Part shown: piece after piece, positions 8,802 through 16,867 of the stretch
How the letters are laid out: each line of letters opens with the position of its first letter
Position numbering within the stretch: position 1 is the stretch's first letter
NCBI RefSeq assembly: GCF_016908565.1
Contig: NZ_JAFBED010000005.1
Coordinates: forward strand, 124,001-188,000
DNA from: Sutcliffiella tianshenii
GTDB taxonomy: Bacteria > Bacillota > Bacilli > Bacillales > Bacillaceae_I
Reading direction: 5' to 3'
DNA length: 64,000 nucleotides
The notes under the pieces: model-generated
Told to the model about the DNA's origin: nothing
Seen by the model: only the letters and a program-made list of their open reading frames with translations
Databases searched by the model: none
Position numbers and translations under genes: made by a program

Positions 8802-10352
8802 TTATACTCCCAGCTTTTCTTTCAAAGCCCTTCTGAGGATCTTCCCGGTCGTATTCTTTGGCAGCTCCTCCAAGAACTCAATGGAACTTGGCACCTTATA
8901 CTTCGCCAAGCGTTCTGCACAATAAGCGAGCAGCTCCACTTGTGCCACCGGTTGATCTGTCACGACGAAACACTTTACCGCTTCACCGAGCTCGGGGTCA
9001 GGCACCCCAACGACTGCCACTTCCACCACATTTTCATGGCTGTAAAGCACTTCCTCGACTTCACGAGGGTACACATTGTAGCCGCCAACAATAATCATGT
9101 CCTTTTTGCGGTCGACGATGTAGAAATAGCCTTCGTCATCCATTGTTGCAAGGTCACCGGTGTAGAGCCAGTTATCTCGGATGGCGTGTGCTGTTTCTTC
9201 CGGCATCTTGTAATAGCCCTTCATGACATTCGGTCCGCGTACCACAAGCTCTCCCACTTCACCAGGAGCAACCTCTTCCGCAAGTTCGTTTACGACCTTG
9301 TTCTCTACGTTCACGATCGTCGTACCGATTGAACCTGGTTTTCTTGGCTTATCCAACGGGTTGAAGCATGTAACAGGTGATGCTTCGGAAAGGCCATAGC
9401 CTTCAGAGATGATGACCTGGTATTTCTTTTCAAAGTTCTGCAAGAGGGCAACAGGCATGGAAGCACCGCCACTGATGCAAAGTCGCAGTGATTTCAGGTC
9501 CTCCACATCGCCCTGGGATTGCAAGAGGAAGTTGTACATCGTCGGCACACCGGCAAACACGGTTGCTTCGTATTTTTTCACCGTTTCAAAGATGGCCTGC
9601 GGGCTGAACCTTGGCACGATGATCACGGTTGCTCCATTCATCAACGGGGCATTCAGCGCCACTGTCAAACAGAAGACATGGAACATCGGCAAGGTTGCCA
9701 CGACCTTGTCACTGTCATTCATTTTCAAAAAGTCCGCAGAGTCCTTGGCATTGCGGTACAGATTCTTATGTGTCAGCATCGCACCCTTAGGTTTTCCGGT
9801 AGTTCCGGACGTGTAAAGGATCACTGCCACATCGTCATCCTGCAATTCAGGGCCTTCATACATGAAGCTTCCATTTGCCATGATGCTTGTAAACGATTTC
9901 ATTTTAGGGAAAAGGGAAAGCTGTTCAACCGGGAAGTTCTTCGCTTTTTCCTTTCCATCCGGTGTTTCGCAAATGATGTAGGTTTCTGTATCTGGTAAGT
10001 AATGGTGAAGCTTTTCAAATAGTGGAACAAGAAGGTCTAAGGTGATGACAGCTTTTACATCGCCGTCTCTTAAAATGTAGCTCAGTTCATCTGGTGTGTA
10101 GATGGGATTGATCGGAACGACCGTTGCGCCTAGGCGTGCGGCACCGTATAAGCCGACAATAAAATACGGGGAGTTCCCTACCACAAGTGCAATGTGGTCC
10201 CCCTTTTTGATGCCCATTGCTTCAAGTCCTGAAGCGAAGGCATTGATTGCAGCATTCAATTCCGCATATGTTTTGGAATCCCCTTCAAAAACATACGCCT
10301 CTTTCATCGGGTTCGTTTTAGCCGTAAGTGCTAGTTGTGACGAAATATTCAT
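8802..10352 (-). CDS. lcfB: Long-chain fatty-acid-CoA ligase, LcfB type
   Basis: An AMP-forming ligase that activates fatty acids to acyl-CoA for beta-oxidation. The 516-aa protein has the adenylate motif YTSGTTGKPKGAMLTHKNL, the fatty-acyl signature region with YGLSEASPVTCFNP, and the C-terminal hinge DRKKDMIIVGGYNVYPREVEE ending NTTGKILRRALK. It corresponds to B. subtilis YhfL/LcfB by family and position, close to lplJ and yhfI. The ATG follows GGGGAGATG. A 20-bp FadR-like palindrome lies 25 bp upstream, which predicts derepression by long-chain acyl-CoA. Confidence 0.93.
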   Translation of the reverse strand: MNISSQLALTAKTNPMKEAYVFEGDSKTYAELNAAINAFASGLEAMGIKKGDHIALVVGNSPYFIVGLYGAARLGATVVPINPIYTPDELSYILRDGDVKAVITLDLLVPLFEKLHHYLPDTETYIICETPDGKEKAKNFPVEQLSLFPKMKSFTSIMANGSFMYEGPELQDDDVAVILYTSGTTGKPKGAMLTHKNLYRNAKDSADFLKMNDSDKVVATLPMFHVFCLTVALNAPLMNGATVIIVPRFSPQAIFETVKKYEATVFAGVPTMYNFLLQSQGDVEDLKSLRLCISGGASMPVALLQNFEKKYQVIISEGYGLSEASPVTCFNPLDKPRKPGSIGTTIVNVENKVVNELAEEVAPGEVGELVVRGPNVMKGYYKMPEETAHAIRDNWLYTGDLATMDDEGYFYIVDRKKDMIIVGGYNVYPREVEEVLYSHENVVEVAVVGVPDPELGEAVKCFVVTDQPVAQVELLAYCAERLAKYKVPSSIEFLEELPKNTTGKILRRALKEKLGV

Positions 10353-10376
10353 TGTTTCATCTCCCCTTGCTATTTA

Positions 10377-10396
10377 TTGAATGAATGACCATTCAT
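10377..10396. promoter_or_regulatory. FadR-type operator upstream of lcfB
   Basis: TTGAATGAATGACCATTCAT agrees at 18 of 20 positions with the Bacillus FadR consensus as I recall it (WTGAATGAMTANTCATTCAW). It lies just upstream of lcfB, the expected place for repression in the absence of long-chain acyl-CoA. Confidence 0.8.
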
Positions 10397-10491
10397 TTAT
10401 CTCCCACTAACAATTATAGTAGATTGCTAGAGTTCTGTCATTAAATTATGTCTATAAAATTAAAATATTCAGATAAGATATTTCACTATAG

Positions 10492-10522
10492 AAAAGAACG
10501 TGAAGCCCACTGCCCCACGTTC
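10492..10522 (-). terminator. Terminator of lplJ
   Basis: GAACGTG/CACGTTC stem followed by TTTTCT on the minus strand, just after the lplJ stop. Confidence 0.65.
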
Positions 10523-10528
10523 CCAAAA

Positions 10529-11518
10529 TTAGTATATTAGATCAAGCAATTCTTCACGTGTTATATTCCCGAAATAATGTTTCACATCTACTGTTTCGAT
10601 CGCTTGGGCTATTTCAGCTTTCTCATATTTGACGCCAATCAGCAGCTCTTCGATTTCACTGACATCCCCGACACCAAAGAAGTCTCCGTAAATTTTACAG
10701 TTTTCGATTTTCCCCTTTGTCACATCAAGGCGGATATCAATCTGTCCGACTGGGAATCTGTGCGAATGCTGCAGATTGAACTTTGGTGATTTTCCATAGT
10801 TCCAGTCCCAATTCTGATAGCGTTCCTTCGATAGCTCATGGATGTTCTTCCAATCCTCTTCCGTCAGTTCATACTCCGGAATATCCTTCGTCTTGAAAAT
10901 CGCCTCCAGAAGAAGCTGGCGGAACTGCTCGATGGTGATGTCCTCTTTCAGGAATTCCTTGATATTCGCCACACGGCTCCGGATCGACTTGATTCCCTTC
11001 GATTCGATTTTATCCTTTTTCACATTGAGTGCAGAAACAACATGCTCGATCTCGGAATCGAATAATAATGTCCCATGGCTGAACATGCGACCCTTTGTGG
11101 AAAACTGTGCATTCCCGGAGATTTTGCGGCCCTCTGCAAGGATATCATTGCGTCCGCTCATTTCCGCATCAACGCCAAGGCTCTTCAACGCTTCCACGAC
11201 AGGCGCGGTGAACTTTTTGAAATTGTGGAAGCTCTCTCCGTCATCCTTTGTAATGAAACTGAAATTCAGGTTCCCATGGTCATGATAAACCGCTCCCCCG
11301 CCGGATAGGCGACGGACGACATGGATGCCATTGTCCTCGACATATTTCGTATTAATCTCTTCCACACTGTTCTGATTCTTCCCGATGATGATGGAAGGCT
11401 CGTTGATGTAGAACAATAGATAGGTATCCTCGATATCAAGATTTTTCAGTGCGTACTCCTCGATTGCCAGGTTGATCCTTGGATCGGTAATTCCCTTATT
11501 ATCAATAAAAAGCATCAT
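10529..11518 (-). CDS. lplJ: Lipoate-protein ligase LplJ
   Basis: LplJ activates free lipoate with ATP and attaches it to E2 and GcvH lipoyl domains. The 329-aa protein carries RRLSGGGAVYHDHGNLNFSF, the KISGNAQ motif with the key lysine, and a C-terminal accessory domain with KSPKFNLQHSHRF, typical of Bacillus LplJ. The start codon follows directly after the yhfI stop codon, so the two are translationally linked, as in B. subtilis yhfI-yhfJ. Two ATGs are adjacent; either could be used. Confidence 0.95.
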   Translation of the reverse strand: MMLFIDNKGITDPRINLAIEEYALKNLDIEDTYLLFYINEPSIIIGKNQNSVEEINTKYVEDNGIHVVRRLSGGGAVYHDHGNLNFSFITKDDGESFHNFKKFTAPVVEALKSLGVDAEMSGRNDILAEGRKISGNAQFSTKGRMFSHGTLLFDSEIEHVVSALNVKKDKIESKGIKSIRSRVANIKEFLKEDITIEQFRQLLLEAIFKTKDIPEYELTEEDWKNIHELSKERYQNWDWNYGKSPKFNLQHSHRFPVGQIDIRLDVTKGKIENCKIYGDFFGVGDVSEIEELLIGVKYEKAEIAQAIETVDVKHYFGNITREELLDLIY

Positions 11519-12265
11519 TTATTTTCCACTCTCCCATGTATATCCTTTATGTGCCAGTGTGATTTCACCCTTATAGATGGATGAAGCCTCCTCCACCAGC
11601 TGCTCGATGTTTCCGAAATGTGGCAGATGCGTAAGCAACAGCTTTTGCACACCGGAATCCCTTGCCACCTTTGCAGCATCATGGCTGTTCATATGACCTG
11701 CAGCCTGTCCATTCTGATGGGCATACAGATTGCACTCGCAGATCAAAAGGTCCGCATCCTTTGTAAAAGGCACGAAAGATTCCTGATAGCTTGTATCTGC
11801 TGTATAGACAAAAGAGCCCTCATCGGTCGTGACCTTCATCGCATAGCATGGAACCGGATGCGCCGTCTTCAAGAACTCGATGGAAAAAGGCCCAACCTGA
11901 AGAATCTGCGCGGGATCGTACGCCACACCCTTTGTATACTCTTTATGATCCAAAGAGGCAAATCCCTGCATATCCTCCTGATGTCCATAGATCGGCAGCT
12001 GTGTCACCGATTTGCCCATATAGAAGGAAATAAGTCTTGCAAACTGCAGCGGCCCGATGTCTGCCACATGATCATGATGATAATGCGACAGGATGACAGC
12101 ATCAAGCTCTGTGACTTCTATGTAATTCTGGAGCTGTGCTAATACACCGCTTCCGCAATCAATCAGTAAACGAAAACCATCATGCTCGACTAAATACCCG
12201 CTTGTTGCACTATTTGCAGCCGGATATCCGCCCCAATACCCTACAACCGTAAGCTTCAACGCCAC
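11519..12265 (-). CDS. yhfI: YhfI, metallo-beta-lactamase-fold hydrolase
   Basis: A cytosolic MBL-fold metal-dependent hydrolase of 248 aa. The metal motif appears as LSHYHHDHVADI (HxHxDH), followed by downstream ligands in TADTSY and LTHLPHFGN. The overall pattern resembles the RNase Z/phosphodiesterase-like branch of the fold. The B. subtilis homologue YhfI is also next to the lipoate ligase gene; the physiological substrate is not established. It is the first gene of a yhfI-lplJ operon, divergent from yhfH. Confidence 0.9.
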   Translation of the reverse strand: MALKLTVVGYWGGYPAANSATSGYLVEHDGFRLLIDCGSGVLAQLQNYIEVTELDAVILSHYHHDHVADIGPLQFARLISFYMGKSVTQLPIYGHQEDMQGFASLDHKEYTKGVAYDPAQILQVGPFSIEFLKTAHPVPCYAMKVTTDEGSFVYTADTSYQESFVPFTKDADLLICECNLYAHQNGQAAGHMNSHDAAKVARDSGVQKLLLTHLPHFGNIEQLVEEASSIYKGEITLAHKGYTWESGK

Positions 12266-12350
12266 ATCACCCTTTACCTGTTACTTTTCAAAATAAGAAT
12301 ACCATACCCACACCCATTTTCCTATTTTACAGTTTGTATTAAAACAGCTG

Positions 12351-12380
12351 TTGACAGGACAAGTTCTGTTATAATACAAT
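12351..12380 (+). promoter_or_regulatory. Sigma-A-type promoter of yhfH
   Basis: TTGACA at 12351-12356 and TACAAT at 12375-12380 with an 18-bp spacer, 32 bp before the yhfH start. A TATAAT at 12370 is only 13 bp from TTGACA and is less likely to be used with it. Confidence 0.6.
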
Positions 12381-12411
12381 AACATTAAATAACAAAACGG
12401 AGGGTGATAAC

Positions 12412-12546
12412 ATGTTGATTAAAAGTACAGAATTTTTCAAAACCTTACCACCTAAAAAATGCGTAGAATGCAAAAAAACAATGGATGAACAGCACGAGTG
12501 CTACGGCAACCATTGCAACGAATGCATGTCCAACCAATTAAAATAG
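12412..12546 (+). CDS. yhfH: YhfH family small Cys-rich protein
   Basis: A 44-aa peptide preceded by CGGAGGGTG. It contains KKCVECKK and later HECYGNHCNEC, so CxxC and C-x4-C-x2-C arrangements that could bind zinc. The pattern and the place next to yhfI match the YhfH family of Bacillales. Function is unknown. It is divergent from yhfI and followed by its own terminator, so it is a stand-alone gene. Confidence 0.85.
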   Translation: MLIKSTEFFKTLPPKKCVECKKTMDEQHECYGNHCNECMSNQLK

Positions 12547-12555
12547 CAAACTACC

Positions 12556-12582
12556 AACAGGGTATCCGATGGGTACCCTGTT
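12556..12582 (+). terminator. Terminator of yhfH
   Basis: ACAGGGTATCC/GGGTACCCTGT hairpin followed by TTTTATTTT. Confidence 0.85.
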
Positions 12583-12656
12583 TTATTTTGGAAAAAACAC
12601 TCCTGTTATGGTAGAACTAAAATAGAAGGCAATTGAAAACCAAAGGAGTACATATT

Positions 12657-14399
12657 ATGAAAGAAAACCATGAAGAAAAACCCAGCTTCAAACCATTTGT
12701 GGACTTGATCCTTTCCACTAACATCCCGAAGCTGGCACTGACTCTCGGATTGATCGGCAGCATATTGACCACTTTTGTCGGTCTCGCCATCCCTTTGCTG
12801 ACCAAGCAGCTGGTTGACGGGTTTTCAGTAGACTCCCTCAGCATCTGGCTCATCGTAACGATCGGAGTCGTCTTTATTGTTCAGGCGGTGATTGACGGCT
12901 TTTCCACTTATCTTCTTGCATATGTGGGGCAGAAAATCGTTTCACGACTACGGGAAATGATGTGGCACAAGCTGATCCGCCTGCCTGTCAGCTATTATGA
13001 CAAGCAGAAAAGCGGGGAATCGGTCAGCAGGGTCGTCAATGATACCGGGATAGTCAAGGACTTGATTTCACAGCATTTCCCTCAGTTCATTACAGGAATC
13101 ATTTCCATAATAGGCGCAATCATCATCTTGCTCATCATGGACTGGAAGATGACCCTTCTTATGCTTATTTCTGTTCCAGTCACCACTATTATCATGATTC
13201 CCCTCGGCAGGAAAATGGCATCCATCTCCCGTGGACTTCAGGATGAAACGGCCAATTTCACCGGCAGCATTCAACAGACACTGAGCGAGATCCGCTTGAT
13301 GAAGGCCTCCAACGCGGAAAAGGCTGAAGCTGCGAAAGGGATTGATGGAATTGGAAGGCTTTTGACCTTTGGTTTAAAGGAATCCCGAATTTTTGCCATG
13401 ATCGGCCCTTTGATGTATCTGATCATCATGGCTGTCATCGTTGTCATCATCGGGTATGGCGGGATCCGGGTGGCAGAGGGTTCCATGACAACCGGTGCGC
13501 TTGTCGCGTTCCTGCTCTATCTTTTCCAGATCATCTATCCCATCACCTCCTTCACGATGTTCTTTACCCAGCTTCAAAAAGCCAAAGGTGCCACTGAACG
13601 GATCATCGATATTTTGAATCTGGAAGTGGAAGAGGGACAGGAAGGATTGGATATAGACATTACGGACTTGCCTGTACGCGTTGAGGGAATCTCGTTTTCC
13701 TATAATGAGGACGAGCCGATTTTAAATCATGTTACCTTTGAAGCCGAACCGGGCACCATGGTGGCCTTCGCTGGTCCAAGCGGCGGAGGGAAATCAACGA
13801 TGTTCGGGCTGCTGGAACGATTCTATGAACCTACTTCCGGGGAAATCCTTGTCGGCGACACACCAATCCATGACCTTTCCATGGAATCCTGGAGAAGCCA
13901 GATCGGCTATGTTTCCCAGGACAGTCCCATGATGGCCGGGAAAATCCGCGACAATCTGACGTACGGATTGAGTGATGCTTCAGATATCCCTGATGATCGC
14001 TTATGGGAAGTGGCAAAGATGGCCTATGCGGACCAGTTCATTGCCGAGTTTCCAAAAGGCTTGGACACCGAGGTCGGTGAGCGTGGGGTCATGCTCTCTG
14101 GTGGTCAGCGCCAGCGAATCGCCATCGCCCGCGCTTTCCTCCGAGACCCGAAGATACTTATGATGGACGAAGCGACCGCAAGTCTCGACAGCCAATCCGA
14201 AGCAATCGTGCAGCAGGCACTCACGAGACTGATGGAAGGCCGCACCACCTTTGTGATCGCCCATCGATTGTCGACCATTGTGCATGCAGATAAGATCGTT
14301 TTTATTGAAAAAGGAAGGGTGACTGGTGTGGGGACGCATCAGGAACTGATTCGGAGCCACGGCTTATACCGGGAGTTTGCGGAGGTGCAGCTTGCTTAA
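12657..14399 (+). CDS. bmrA: BmrA-type ABC multidrug exporter (half-transporter)
   Basis: A fused permease-ATPase half-transporter of 580 aa that probably works as a homodimer, like B. subtilis BmrA (YvcC) and Sav1866. Six transmembrane helices fill residues 25-310. The nucleotide-binding domain shows Walker A GPSGGGKST, signature LSGGQRQR, Walker B ILMMDEATASLD and the switch region IAHRLSTI. The ATG at 12657 follows AAAGGAG; an in-frame ATG at 12633 has no ribosome site. It stands alone, with no adjacent regulator. Substrates such as drugs or lipids are inferred from the family. Confidence 0.9.
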   Translation: MKENHEEKPSFKPFVDLILSTNIPKLALTLGLIGSILTTFVGLAIPLLTKQLVDGFSVDSLSIWLIVTIGVVFIVQAVIDGFSTYLLAYVGQKIVSRLREMMWHKLIRLPVSYYDKQKSGESVSRVVNDTGIVKDLISQHFPQFITGIISIIGAIIILLIMDWKMTLLMLISVPVTTIIMIPLGRKMASISRGLQDETANFTGSIQQTLSEIRLMKASNAEKAEAAKGIDGIGRLLTFGLKESRIFAMIGPLMYLIIMAVIVVIIGYGGIRVAEGSMTTGALVAFLLYLFQIIYPITSFTMFFTQLQKAKGATERIIDILNLEVEEGQEGLDIDITDLPVRVEGISFSYNEDEPILNHVTFEAEPGTMVAFAGPSGGGKSTMFGLLERFYEPTSGEILVGDTPIHDLSMESWRSQIGYVSQDSPMMAGKIRDNLTYGLSDASDIPDDRLWEVAKMAYADQFIAEFPKGLDTEVGERGVMLSGGQRQRIAIARAFLRDPKILMMDEATASLDSQSEAIVQQALTRLMEGRTTFVIAHRLSTIVHADKIVFIEKGRVTGVGTHQELIRSHGLYREFAEVQLA

Positions 14400-14414
14400 A
14401 AATATTACCCATTT

Positions 14415-14449
14415 AGGACTGGCTTTTATAGAGGCTGGTCCTTTTTTTA
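14415..14449 (+). terminator. Terminator of the bmrA-like gene
   Basis: GGACTGGC pairs with GCTGGTCC through two G-U pairs, followed by seven T. Confidence 0.8.
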
Positions 14450-14584
14450 TTGAAAAGTGATATCTCTATGAGTTTATGGACAAACAAAATAAGGGATTTT
14501 ATTAAAACATAGTTGTACTTTCAAAAAATTCGATATATTGTAAAAAAAGATATATAGAACATAATTATTTACGGGGGAATCGGA

Positions 14585-15463
14585 ATGGCTCAGACAGTAT
14601 TAAGAAAAGGCTCCAAAAAGAGTATTTTATTGAAGGTTTCAGGAATTCTTATCTTATTTCTACTACTTCTTTCTGCAATAGGGACTTATTCCTTAAATGC
14701 CTACATCAATGATAAAACGGTACCCGTTAAGAATACTTTAGTGGCTTCAGGAGAATCAAAGAATCTATTGGCCATTTTTGCTCATCCTGACGATGAGATC
14801 ATGGCTGCCGGGACTTTGCACAAACTTGCAGATGAAGGAGTAAATATCACACTTTTATACCTAACTAAGGGGGAAGCTGGACCTACAGGCGGTATTGTTT
14901 CGCAAGATGAATTAGGCGCCGAACGTGAAAAAGAAACAAAGAAAGTAGCGGAAATATTGAATGTGGAACACCTTGAAATACTTGATTATCCTGATGGTGG
15001 ATTAGTTGAAGCAGATCAGGCAGCAATAAAGAAAAGTATTACAGATATCATTAGGCAAACAAAGCCATCTACAGTTATTACATTCGATGATACTGTTGGG
15101 CTATATGGACATGCGGATCATCTTCTTACAGGGAAACTTGTAAAAGAGATATTACTAGAAGAGTCCTATGGCGTAGAGCGTTTTTATCAAATGACACTTC
15201 CACAACCTATGATTGATACTGCTTTGAAAATTTCAAAAACCTTCCAGGAAAGATATCCCACAGATCCAAAAGACGGTCTGCCTCAACCAACAGTGGCAAT
15301 AAAAATGGCATCTGAAGCAAGAGAAAAGATCTCCGTAGTTAAAGCCCATAAAACACAATGGGAGGTTACCGGAGATGTCCAGCCATTACATGATAAACTC
15401 CCTTACTGGATTTATTATCGGATTTTCGATCGTGAATATTTTGCCGAGGTGGAGTTGGATTAG
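14585..15463 (+). CDS. PIG-L family deacetylase, membrane-anchored
   Basis: A zinc-dependent N-deacetylase of the LmbE/PIG-L fold, 292 aa. An N-terminal hydrophobic segment (residues 18-38) anchors it outside the cell membrane. The zinc motif AHPDDE follows near residue 63, with FDDTVGLYGHADH supplying the third ligand. Family members remove acetyl groups from GlcNAc conjugates or related amides (BshB and MshB act in thiol synthesis), but BshB lacks a membrane anchor, so this is a different branch. The start follows GGGGGAATCGG. Codon use is visibly more AT-rich than that of bmrA or the LacI gene, suggesting later acquisition. Confidence 0.85.
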   Translation: MAQTVLRKGSKKSILLKVSGILILFLLLLSAIGTYSLNAYINDKTVPVKNTLVASGESKNLLAIFAHPDDEIMAAGTLHKLADEGVNITLLYLTKGEAGPTGGIVSQDELGAEREKETKKVAEILNVEHLEILDYPDGGLVEADQAAIKKSITDIIRQTKPSTVITFDDTVGLYGHADHLLTGKLVKEILLEESYGVERFYQMTLPQPMIDTALKISKTFQERYPTDPKDGLPQPTVAIKMASEAREKISVVKAHKTQWEVTGDVQPLHDKLPYWIYYRIFDREYFAEVELD

Positions 15464-15474
15464 ATACTAAACAC

Positions 15475-15507
15475 AAAAAAGCGCACCATCCCCACAGTGC
15501 GCTTTTT
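15475..15507. terminator. Bidirectional terminator between the PIG-L and LacI genes
   Basis: AAAAAGCGCAC/GTGCGCTTTTT stem with A-run and T-run on either side, serving both convergent genes. Confidence 0.85.
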
Positions 15508-15518
15508 CGTGTTCTATT

Positions 15519-16529
15519 CTATACGTAAACCCCTTGTTTGACCGTTGATTCCCGAACGATGAGTTCGAGATCGTATTCGTATATTTCTTTGTGGCGGAAG
15601 CGTTTGGAGCGGACTTTTTCCATCATGACCTGGAAGGCTTTGCGCGCCATGTCCTCGATCGGCTGGTTGACGGTTGTGATGGACGGTTCGACGAGCTCGG
15701 TGATTGCCTGGTTGTCGAATCCTACAACTGCGAGGTCCTCCGGAATCTTTACTCCATGTCGCTTTGCTTCTGTAATGATGCCGGCAGCCACTTCATCCCC
15801 GCCTGTGAAGACGGCGGTCGGCTTTTCTTTCAGTGTGAGCATATCACGAAGAATTCTGCGGCCGTCCTCGATGGTGAAGGCGTCCCCAAAGGTGAACTCT
15901 TCTTGAAATGGTACATTGAATTCCGCCAGCGCCTTACGGAAGCCAGCTTCACGGCATTGCGCCACATTGCTTTTGTATCCCCCGGTACAGTAGGCAATCT
16001 TGCGGTGACCAAGCTCGAGCAGATGCTTGGTGGAAATGTATCCCCCATATGTCTGATCAAGGCGGACGGATGGTACTTGGGCACCTTCTTCAAACTCATT
16101 GCATAAAACGATCGGACCATATTCAAGGAAAGGTTCGATCACATTCCAATCGTTCTGGATCGAGGATAGGATGATGCCGTCGACCTGCCTGGTTTTCAGC
16201 AGGTTCAGGTAATCCAATTCCTTTTTCTTGGAATATTTCGTCTGACAGATGATAAGCTGATAGCCGTTCTCCGCCGCTGCCATTTCCATTCTTTCAATCA
16301 GTTCACTGAAAAATGGATTCATGACCCGCGGGATCAAGAGGGCAATCATCTCTGTCTTTTGACTGCGTAAACTTCTTGCAGAGGAGTTCGGGACATACCC
16401 AAGCTCACTCATCGCATTCATGACAAGCACTCGCTTCTTCTCCGACACATACGGGTGGTTATTGATGACACGGGAAACAGTCGTTCTCGATAACCCTGCT
16501 AGTCTTGCTACATCTTCTATTGTTGCCAC
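15519..16529 (-). CDS. LacI-family transcriptional regulator
   Basis: A sugar-type LacI/GalR repressor of 336 aa. The N-terminal helix-turn-helix reads IEDVARLAGLSRTTVSRVINNHPYVSEKK, followed by the hinge YVPNSSARSLRS and a periplasmic-binding-like effector domain ending ELIVREST. The GTG at 16529 follows AGGTGGGGAG; a GTG four codons earlier lies inside that ribosome site. No sugar operon adjoins, so its target and ligand cannot be named. A cre-like palindrome just downstream of its promoter suggests CcpA control or autoregulation. Confidence 0.9.
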   Translation of the reverse strand: MATIEDVARLAGLSRTTVSRVINNHPYVSEKKRVLVMNAMSELGYVPNSSARSLRSQKTEMIALLIPRVMNPFFSELIERMEMAAAENGYQLIICQTKYSKKKELDYLNLLKTRQVDGIILSSIQNDWNVIEPFLEYGPIVLCNEFEEGAQVPSVRLDQTYGGYISTKHLLELGHRKIAYCTGGYKSNVAQCREAGFRKALAEFNVPFQEEFTFGDAFTIEDGRRILRDMLTLKEKPTAVFTGGDEVAAGIITEAKRHGVKIPEDLAVVGFDNQAITELVEPSITTVNQPIEDMARKAFQVMMEKVRSKRFRHKEIYEYDLELIVRESTVKQGVYV

Positions 16530-16573
16530 GAGTCTCCCCACCTAACTAGAATTTAATATGTTAGAAGAATGAT

Positions 16574-16587
16574 TGAAATCGTTTTCA
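16574..16587. promoter_or_regulatory. cre-like operator (CcpA or LacI-family site)
   Basis: TGAAATCGTTTTCA fits the CcpA catabolite-response consensus TGWAANCGNTNWCA at every fixed position. It lies a few bases downstream of the predicted transcription start of the LacI-type gene, where binding would repress. LacI-family regulators recognise similar palindromes, so autoregulation is equally possible. Confidence 0.7.
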
Positions 16588-16595
16588 TAACTACT

Positions 16596-16624
16596 AGTAT
16601 AAAAGGAAATGTAAGTGTTTTCAA
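16596..16624 (-). promoter_or_regulatory. Sigma-A promoter of the LacI-family gene
   Basis: On the minus strand TTGAAA (16619-16624), a 17-bp spacer and TATACT (16596-16601). Confidence 0.7.
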
Positions 16625-16722
16625 CATGTTTTTTACATTTCAGGCGGAAAATCGGTCCTGGGGAGATGGAAAATAATTCTTTTACTGGTATAGGAATGAT
16701 GGATCGGGCGCGCTGGTCTCGA

Positions 16723-16819
16723 GTTCGTGCGGAACATGGGAGAGTTGATGCCGAACTGGGGCGAGTTCGTGCGGAACGGTGGCAAGTTCGTGCCAAACTG
16801 CCAAAAGTTCATGCCGAAC
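16723..16819. repeat. Array C: GTTCGTGCCGAAC every 21 bp
   Basis: Five 13-bp cores start at 16723, 16744, 16765, 16786 and 16807, spaced exactly 21 bp. The consensus GTTCG-TGC-CGAAC is a palindrome with 5-bp arms; the 8-bp linkers vary. It lies between the yhgE terminator and the LacI-gene promoter. Open frames through it are by-products of the 21-bp period. Confidence 0.9.
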
Positions 16820-16829
16820 CAACCTTCAC

Positions 16830-16859
16830 AAAAAAAGAGCCCAGCATCCAGCCGGGCTC
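16830..16859 (-). terminator. Terminator of yhgE
   Basis: GAGCCCGGC/GCTGGGCTC stem followed by TTTTTTT on the minus strand. Confidence 0.85.
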
Positions 16860-16867
16860 CACCTCCA

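Noticed and set aside
16723-16819. LexA (SOS) boxes
   Set aside because: LexA sites in Bacillus are GAAC-N4-GTTC; here the cores are GTTC-containing palindromes in the opposite order, and GAAC to GTTC spacing between cores is 8 bp.
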